Part shown: positions 56,859-64,000 of the stretch, piece by piece | How positions within the stretch are numbered: the first letter of the stretch is position 1 | Layout of the letters: each line of letters begins with the position of its first letter | Origin: Lycium barbarum | Lineage: Eukaryota; Streptophyta; Magnoliopsida; Solanales; Solanaceae | NCBI RefSeq assembly: GCF_019175385.1 | Contig: NC_083339.1 | Span: 78,574,307-78,638,306 of the forward strand | Direction: 5' to 3' | Length of the DNA stretch: 64,000 nt | Notes under the pieces: model-generated | Told to the model about the DNA's origin: nothing | Databases searched by the model: none | Seen by the model: only the letters and a program-made list of their open reading frames with translations | Program-made: the position numbers and the translations under genes

Positions 56859-56876
56859 TGACGCCCACTCTTGGGA
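56859..56876 (+). other. TatM primer-binding-site candidate
   Basis: TGACGCCCACTCTTGGGA resembles the TGGCGCCCACCGTGGGG form that I recall from Tat-lineage elements, with a few mismatches. Position between LTR and gag fits. Confidence 0.45.
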
Positions 56877-57107
56877 TTGGATAGTTGTGGTGTTGCTTTG
56901 ACCTACTTTTTTTGTCATTCTTCAACAGGCACGCAGTCAAAGCCCTAGTTGCTCCCACTGCTTGGGAGCTTACGATTTCATGTTCTTTTTCACTCCCCGA
57001 TGGGGGTTCTTTTCTTTTTTTCTTTTTACATTATTAATTTACTAGTATTTTACTTATGTAGACCTTTTTGTTTACATTATAGATAAAGAAGGAGAGTCTC
57101 ACAGTGA

Positions 57108-57631
57108 TAACCAACAATGGAGGCAACGACCAATTCAATGTTGACTGAGGCAATGATGTTTTGCGCTTGAACGGTGATCAGGTGCCCCCTGATTTGGACA
57201 TAGAACTTTCAACTGGGGAAACTCGACATAAGGAGGGAAATGAGACTCTCGTCGATAGAGGAGGGTATAACTAGTGGACTACAAGGAGCCAAACCCTGAT
57301 GACATAGAAGACTGTGAGGACAACAACGACTGCAATGAAAGCCCTGATAATACCGCTGTATGGGGGAGACAATGAGAATTTTGGTGGCTCAACATAGGGA
57401 AATAATGGCACACCTTTTACGAAAGACCGGAGGACGGTGGAGCTCCAAAAAGCGGTAACGTCAGTTTCCAACAACGCAAATTGGGAATCCCGACGCCACC
57501 TAGTGCGGCTCCGGTGTAAGGGGTGCGAAAAACCAGTCACGTCTTTTTGGAAGCAGAAGTCCAGTCGGAGGATGATAGAACCGGAGGTTCCGGAAATGGC
57601 TCCGGGAATGGGAATTTGCCGGAAGATCCTT
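57108..57631 (+). pseudogene. TatM gag, N-terminal part
   Basis: An ATG near 57116 leads into Asn/Glu/Asp-rich low-similarity sequence with stops near 57144, 57270 and 57399. It has no strong domain of its own. It is assigned to gag because the sequence after soloI (60022) reads the conserved part of a Tat gag. Includes the PEVPEMAPGMGICRKIL stretch. Confidence 0.45.
57627..57631 (+). other. Target-site duplication of soloI, left copy
   Basis: TCCTT here and TCCTT at 60017-60021 flank the solitary LTR exactly. Confidence 0.92.
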
Positions 57632-60016
57632 TGTCACGACCCAATCGGAGAGCCATAACGGGCACCCGGTGCTAACCCACCCGGGCACCTCTTATCGTAC
57701 ATCCATATTCACATCTAAGTGAGCCACATGGCCTGCTCATGATTTCTACACATCCATAGTAGTAATCTCATTCAGCAATGACACATTTATATTGTCATCA
57801 ACAACTATGCCCATATCCATATACACAAGCCGACGAGGCTAACCAAAATAATATAAAAAATATGAGTCGATAAGGCTAAAAGACATCTAACCATGCACAA
57901 TTGTCTACGAGCCTCTAAAGAGAGTATGTAATGTCATATAGATGGGACAGGACCCCGCCATGCCCATATGTATGTACACAAAATAATAATACCAACAACT
58001 ACAGCTCCGGATGAAATGAAGCTCCTCTATGCAGTCCCTGAACAAGTAATCTATGGATCAAGTCTGTCTCCCTGTCCACCTGCGGGCATGACACAGCATC
58101 CACAAACGAAAAGACGTCAGTACAAATAATGTACTGAGTATGTAAAACATAATCAATAACATAATGAAAGCATAAGAAATAACCTAAGATAGACGAGTCA
58201 CGGAATGAAAGAGTCATATATATACCTCTAGCGACGTTCGTCATATTTACTTACCCTCTTTCTAATGGGAAATTTCCATTTCATACATTTATACATTTAG
58301 AAGTATCATACCCGACCATAGAGGTTAGATGTCTTACATACCCGACCATGATAAGGTTCGGTGTTATACATACCTGGCCCTACCAAGGATCAGTGTCATC
58401 CGAACCCAACTGCGGTGGTGTGCGCGCGATAGACGTCATACTCGGCCATAGAAGCTCGGTGTTACATAATAGTCATACATACTTATACACGTATACATAC
58501 TAGTCCATATACATCATCAACATCATTATCATCATCATTTTCGTTACTTCTTTCCTTAGAGGATCAACTATCATATAAAGGAGGTAATAGCATCGTGAAG
58601 ATATCGAGAATCATGAGCTTTAGCAATTCTAGGGATGGAGCCATTTGGAGGACATTTTGGAACCCATGAGAAGGTATATGGAAAAGAGAATCATGCCTTA
58701 ATGAAAGAAGGGTTAGCCTTACATACCTCGTTGTCTTCTTAACTACTTAACGTTCACCGTCGAAGCTTGAGAAATCTACATTTAGAATGACTCAGACCAT
58801 GGTTAAGCCTTAATGATACTCTTAAACCCAAACTAGAATAATTCATGATCTAACGAAAATTGGGCAGCATTTCGCCTATTTCATCGACTTCCACTATATT
58901 ACAAAACAACTCCCAAACATCCATAATAACATTGACAATATCATAATCAAGTAATCACTTTCCATTAAGTCTTAAACATTCATTCTCATATTCAACTCAT
59001 ACTAGCAACTTCATACCAACTTTTGCACATTTTCATAAAACGGTTCCTCATCACCATTATTACCGTTTATAATAAGAACATATCTACATCATAATAAGAA
59101 TCATGACTCAAATTAGTTTACTACTTATAAATATCATGAAATCCATATTTAGAACTCGCCCTCTACATTTCTCCTTTCACCCAAGTTTTGCTACAACCAA
59201 GCATTCTTAATAACATGAAATAAGCATAAAACTAACCTCTTTATCTCATAGGAACAAGCTTTGGAGAAAGATATCAACTTGTGCAAAACCCTAGTTACAA
59301 TACCCAAGCAAATCTTGAAATCTACCAACCCTGGGGAGCCTTCTAACACATGAACACTTTAATTCTTGCTACTTGATCTTTGTAATCTCTTGGGTTTGGG
59401 TGTAATATGCTTGAAGAAGGGTTTTGGAGCTTTGGAGAGCTTGAAGGAAGTGTGGGAAATGAAATAGAAGCAAGGGTCGGCCATGTATATAAAATAAAAA
59501 TATGACCCGACCCGATTATACGGCCGATTATATGGGCCGTATAATTTATACGATCCGTACAATTGGACCATATAATCTCACCAGGGATCACCCTTCTCTG
59601 GAAGTAATCTATGGACCATTATACGAGCCGTATAGTTTATACGGTCCGTACAAATGACCGTACAACTAGGAATTTTTGAATTTCATTCTCGTCGACTCGT
59701 TTGACTTCCAATCCTGGTGGAACCTTCTTGGCACTTATATAACACTTCATTAACCATACAATAGGCCCTATAGCATCCCCTCAAGATATTTCTAAATAAA
59801 TATTAGATCAATTATAGCGAAAACCTTTTTGAACACGACTTACATTTCACTTCCTTCAACAAACTAAGCTTCATATATTCATATGACTTCGAAATCTTAT
59901 AGTATGCACCTTAAGCTATCTAATATTTTCCTTAATCTCGTAAGGCTTTCATAATCACCTTAAGCTCACGTTAGCCTACTCACAAGTCAAAAATCCAAAA
60001 TTTCTGAGATGTAACA
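57632..60016 (-). mobile_element. soloI: solitary Tekay-type LTR, minus
   Basis: 2.39 kb with perfect TCCTT duplications. On the minus strand it begins TGTTACATCTCAGAAATTTT (60016) and ends GGGTCGTGACA (57632). In order on that strand it has TTATACGG-type palindromes (59665-59507), a TATA stretch (59495-59485), a donor-like CGAGGTATGTAAGG (58730-58717) and the GTGCGCGCACACCACC module (near 58420). No internal sequence remains, so it arose by LTR-LTR recombination. Confidence 0.93.
59507..59665. repeat. TTATACGG-type palindromes in soloI
   Basis: Two groups: GATTATACGGCCGATTATAT ... ATTTATACGATCCGTAC (59512-59565) and CATTATACGAGCCGTATAG ... TTATACGGTCCGTAC (59617-59655). They are next to the TATA stretch. 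Confidence 0.85.
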
Positions 60017-60021
60017 TCCTT

Positions 60022-60346
60022 TCAGGGTCAAGTTCATGAAGTGTGTGAAAGAGATCCATTCTCGAATGGATAGAGTGAAAAAGAGTTCCACTCTTGACTG
60101 GATCAGGTTCCGGGGGCACCTTTGTTTCTCAAAGGCTCAGATTCTAAGAGATATGTTCAATTGTCGTATAAACCGAGTGTTGCACCGATGTTGATTCCTA
60201 AAAGGTTTAAAATGCCAGATATTCCCAAGTATGATGGAACAACGGATCTGAAGGAGCACACAACGGCGTACACTACCTCCGTTAAGGGAAACAATTTGGC
60301 ACCAAACGAAATCTAGTCCATTCTAGTGAAGAAATTCGAGTGAAAC
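60022..60346 (+). pseudogene. TatM gag, conserved part
   Basis: Reads GSDSKRYVQLSYKPSVAPML, IPKRFKMPDIPKYDGTTDLK and EHTTAYTTSVKGNNLAPNEI, then a TAG (60314) and ILVKKFE. The MPDIPKYDGTTD motif is characteristic of Tat/Ogre-type gag polyproteins in dicots, from memory. Coding is cut at 60346 by the TekJ LTR. Confidence 0.75.
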
Positions 60347-60815
60347 TGTCATGACCCGACTAGGGGCCGTGACGGGTACCCGGGGCTAACCACCGAGCAC
60401 CACTCATTCTATTACTCATCATACTCAAATCATAAAAAAATCATTTTTTATTTGAGAACATAAATACTTTTATATACATAAGCCTTTTGGCTATCAAAAT
60501 GATAATATATATATATATACAGTAGTAACATCGTGAGACCATGTAACCCACACCTGCGTATCTACGAGCCTCAACTAGAGTGCTAGACATAGGGATGGGA
60601 CAAGACCCCGTCATGTCCAAAATACATACATATAAATATACACAAAAGAATCAACCCAATAGCACCTCCGTAATAATGGAGTGCTCCTGTAGATCTGCTG
60701 ATAGCTCCTACGAGTCTGGATCAAGATTACCTCCCTGTCTACCTGTGGGCATGAACACAACGTCCAAAGAAAACGGACGTCAGTATGAACATTGTACTGA
60801 ATATGAGAAGCATAA

Positions 60816-60816
<1 letters not shown>

Positions 60817-60855
<39 letters not shown>

Positions 60856-60856
60856 A
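60817..60856. repeat. AAT microsatellite
   Basis: About 12 tandem AAT/TAA triplets in the TekJ LTR. Confidence 0.92.
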
Positions 60857-62294
60857 TCAATGAGATAAAGAAAGCATCAAATAAGGAACAACTGTATCTG
60901 ACTGTCAATTATAAAAGAAATAATGCATACTGGCATACTTACAAATCATCGTCATATCATGTATGCATAAATGTATAAGCTGCCCATCCATATAGATACG
61001 GTGTGATAAACAATTAGCCTGCGTCCAGGCCTCCCGCGTCTGGGGTACCATCTCATGCCGCCCACTAGTGGTGTCTGCCCATGCCATCTAGACATGGTGT
61101 ATACGATGCCCGCCTTAGCGGTGTCTGCTCGGCCATATAGGGGCGGTGTAATATCATAATCACATACTTATCATGAATCATGCATAAGACTCAAGACAAA
61201 CTGTACATCTATCGAGGTGACATAAGGTCGTGAACCCCCGATTCCATTATGGAACATTTATAAGTATTCTGCCTCACCTTGAATGAAATAGTATATAAGG
61301 TGAGTGTATGCAATAAACGACACCATTAACCTTATAGGAACATCATATCATGAAATCTAGAATCCTTATACTTAACTCATCATCATCATTATTGGGCTCG
61401 CAAGGTATCTCTTGTCTCATATGGATATTCGTGAACATAGACTCTTAGCTTTCCGGGATATAGAGGATTCATGGAGAAGAAGGAAAAATCATGCTATAGG
61501 ATTCATGCCTTAGAAGAAAGGACTAGCCTCACATACCTTTTCGTCTAGCTACTCTATCGCTTGAACGTTCCTCTTCATATTCGTGTTTCTACAATCAAGA
61601 GAGTTCATACTCGTATTAGATAATCAACAACATAAGCGTGTTTGAACTAAAGCTATAGAAAATTGAGCAGCATCTCCTTTGTTTCTACTACTTTCCCCAT
61701 ATCATATTTCAACTCCCAAACGTCAAGAATAACATTCATAATATCATCATCAATGACTTTAGTCAAATTCATCATTATCCAATTCCTACAATTTCCTCTC
61801 AAGGTCATCCATAATCATAATCATACTACAACGTTACATTCATTCTCATCTAATATTTCTCTCATGCTCTTAACATAATTCATAACGTAATTACAATCGC
61901 AACATATCAATATTCATGATTCATATTAATCTACTATTCACAATTGCCACTAATCTCATCTTTGGTAATTCATTTTCCATCTTCTTCCATAATCCAAGTG
62001 TTTTAACTTTTCAATACCTTAAAAAACAAGGAATAATCATGAAACTCACCTTTGAATGCGTAGGAACGGGTTTTGGTTGACAATTCTTCACTTGAAGAAA
62101 ACCCTAGCTTTAGCTTCCAAAGGATTTCTAACTTCCATAACCCTAGCAAGCTTCCATATGCTTGATTTCCCTTGAATATTGGTGTTTGATCTTTGGTTTC
62201 CCTTGATTTTTATGTTGAAGATGTGTATGGAATATTCTAGAAGCTTGGAGAGAAGTGGAGAAGTGGAAAAGAATGAGAAAATAAAGTGGGAACA

Positions 62295-62303
62295 TGTATT
62301 TAT
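62295..62303 (-). promoter_or_regulatory. TATA box of TekJ LTR
   Basis: TATAAATAC on the minus strand, in CAACTATAAATACATG, about 30 bases downstream of the palindromes. Confidence 0.65.
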
Positions 62304-62332
62304 AGTTGCAACTTAATCAGTTCGTCGGGACT

Positions 62333-62590
62333 GTCCGTATAACATTATACGGACCACTTATACGGTCCGTATAACATTATACGGTCCGTATAAGTGTCCG
62401 TGGTTCACCACCATGGAAAACATTGTTGTTGGTGGATTATACGGACCATTATACGGTCCGTATAAAATTCCACGGTCCGTATAAGTGGTCGTGGTTCACC
62501 ATCAAGCAAAATACCACTTCTGTTGGGTGTTATACGGACCCTTATACGGTCTGTATAAAGTTCCACGGTTCGTATAAGATGGTCGTGTAA
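62333..62590. repeat. TTATACGG-type palindromes in TekJ LTR
   Basis: Three well separated groups: ATTATACGGACCACTTATAC then ATTATACGGTCCGTATAAG (about 62345-62395), ATTATACGGTCCGTATAAAA (about 62450) and CTTATACGGTCTGTATAAAG (about 62540). These are the most regular dyads in the window. Confidence 0.9.
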
Positions 62591-62946
62591 CTCAAAGTTT
62601 TTCCGATGTTGTCCTCGTCGTTTCGTTTGATCTCCAATCCTTGTACAACCTTCCTAACCCTTGTTTAATGCTTCATTAATGATCTAAACATCCCTATAAC
62701 TCGCCCTCAAGGCCTTACCAAACAATTCTTAACACAATGATTTACGAAACCTTTCCTAAACCCCACTTATACTCCACTTGCCCTCACTAATCCTTATTCT
62801 TGTCAATTCATATGACTTCAAAATCTTAACGTAGGCATTCTAAGACCACTAATTATCCGTCTTATAGTCTTAAGAACTTCCTGTTATCCTTAAGCGCGCA
62901 GTGGTTCATTCACTACACGACGACATAAAATTTCCAAGGTGTAACA

Positions 62947-62972
62947 CTCTTCCCCCCCTTTTTGGAACATTC
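62947..62972 (-). other. TekJ polypurine tract
   Basis: On the minus strand: GAACATTC-like end of the GGACGAATGTTCC box, then AAAAAGGGGGGGAAGAG directly before the LTR. Confidence 0.85.
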
Positions 62973-64000
62973 GTCCTCAAATCTTAAACACTCGGGAATT
63001 CTATGAAAATTTCGCCAGATTTTCCCTGTAATATGGCACTACTCTCCTGTCACAACAACCCATGATAATATTGCCGCACAGGGCCACAACACAATAGCAA
63101 TATAAATTGGCCACACACGACCAAAAGCATGAAAAGAAAGCATATATACCTCATAATGTTAATGTTTCATCTTGAATCTCTTCTGGGGGTTGGAATAAGT
63201 GCGGGTACTTGGATTTCATTTTCTCTTCTGCCTCCCAAGTCATTTCTTCTCGGTTGTTATTTCGCCACAAGACTTTGACTGAAGCTACTTCCTTATTTCG
63301 ACGTTTCCGTACTTGCCTGTCTAATATGGCAATGGGCACTTCTTCATATGCTAGCTTTTCTGGCACTTAGACATCATCTATTGGGACAATTCTCGTAGGA
63401 TCTCCAACACACTTGCGGAGCATTGAGACATGAAAAATTGGATGGACTGATTCAAGCTCGGTAGGCAAGTCCAACTCGTAAGCTACATGACCCACCTTGC
63501 GGATAATTTTATAGGGTCCAATGTATCGAGGACTTAACTTCCCTTTCTTGCTAAATCTCATCACCCCTTTCATTGGCGACACTTTCAAAAATAGCCGGTC
63601 ATCAATTTGAAATTCTAAATCTCGTCGGCGATTATCCGCATAAGATTTTTGGCAACTTTGGGCTGTCAACAATCGTTCTCGGATCACCTTGACTTTTTCT
63701 ATTGCTTGTTGAATTAACTCAGGGCCTATTAGCTGTACTTCTCCTATTTAAAACCACCCAATTGGGGATCTACACTTCCTTCCATATAAAGCTTCATACG
63801 GAGCCATTTGGATACTGGAATGATAGCTTTTGTTATATGTGAACTCAATCAGAGGTAAGTGATCATCCCAACTACCACCGAAATCTATTACACATGCCCG
63901 TAGCATATCTTCCAAAGTCTAAATAGTACGTTCGGTTTGCCCATCAGTCTGCGGATGAAATGCCGTGCTAAGCTTCACTTGAGTTCCTAGACCTTCTTGG
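62972..64000 (-). pseudogene. TekJ integrase C-terminal part and chromodomain, runs off window
   Basis: Minus-strand coding in one continuous frame broken only by three nonsense codons: TAG near 63921 (in GQTERTI-X-TLED), TAA near 63748 (GWF-X-IGEV) and TAA near 63367 (PIDDV-X-VPEK). Landmarks from right to left: [79 protein letters not shown] and DLPTELESVHPIFHVSMLRK. The chromodomain part is ILDRQVRKRRNKEVASVKVL ... EEMTWEAEEKMKSKYPHLF. It is the best preserved Tekay 3' end here, so TekJ is relatively young. Its other domains lie beyond 64000. Confidence 0.9.

Larger units (their letters stand above)
60347..62946 (-). repeat. TekJ 3' LTR, minus
   Basis: 2.6 kb. On the minus strand it begins TGTTACACCTTGGAAATTTT (62946) and ends GGGTCATGACA (60347). 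It has TTATACGG-type palindromes (62590-62333), TATAAATAC (62303-62295), a donor-like AAAGGTATGTGAGG (61541-61528), a CACCACTAGTGGGC and CAGACGCGGGA module (61075-61035) and an (AAT)n microsatellite (60817-60856). A polypurine tract precedes it on the minus strand. Confidence 0.9.

Overview
The window looks like intergenic heterochromatin of a flowering plant, most likely an asterid and probably Solanaceae. That placement comes from the style of the Tekay, Athila and Tat/Ogre retrotransposons and their TTATACGG or CGCTATAGCG palindromes, which I recall from solanaceous genomes; I ran no database search. I find no host protein gene, no tRNA or rRNA gene, no CRISPR array and no bacterial gene. 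Nearly everything is LTR-retrotransposon DNA, almost all of it broken by stops, frameshifts, deletions and later insertions.

Layout. 1-1037: end of a plus-strand Tekay-type LTR with primer-binding site and gag start (TekG). 1038-2339: solo LTR, minus (soloK). 2395-2805: minus-strand scrap of a plant-mobile-domain-like protein. About 2940-8640: AT-rich DNA ending in an Ogre-type LTR terminus, with a non-autonomous CACTA-like element at 5654-7285. 8650-54989: a Tekay element (TekD) cut by a minus LTR in gag (soloF, about 9005-10723) and by an Athila element (AthB, 14038-52047, TSD ACAAC) in integrase. AthB is cut twice inside its protease/linker region, by TekE (17623-25225, TSD TTAGC/TTGGC) and TekA (25437-45638). 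TekA is cut in integrase by OgrC (31170-42590, TSD GATGT). The nest is therefore four levels deep, TekD > AthB > TekA > OgrC, and OgrC is the youngest. 55105-55915: foldback repeat. 56156-60346: a Tat-type LTR and gag (TatM) split by solo LTR soloI (57632-60016, TSD TCCTT). 60347-64000: 3' LTR and integrase end of a minus-strand Tekay element (TekJ) that runs off the window.

How the parts work together. The Tekay-type elements once encoded gag, protease, reverse transcriptase/RNase H, integrase and chromodomain, primed by initiator tRNA-Met. AthB is primed by a tRNA-Asp-type site. OgrC carries no gag-pol and would depend on proteins supplied in trans; its 5.3-kb interior is instead a set of short hairpins.

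Most interesting signals. (1) Three hairpin families inside OgrC in which loops or linkers are constant while stems differ and stay paired, pointing to selected RNA (or cruciform) structure. (2) Unrelated LTR families each carry their own cluster of short palindromes just upstream of the TATA box. (3) These LTRs also share an AGGTATGT-like splice donor downstream of the TATA box, and three of them have an acceptor-like AG just before gag, suggesting a leader intron. (4) Behind the AthB pol there is a compact palindrome-TATA-donor-branch point-acceptor-ATG module. All four are inferences from reading by eye.
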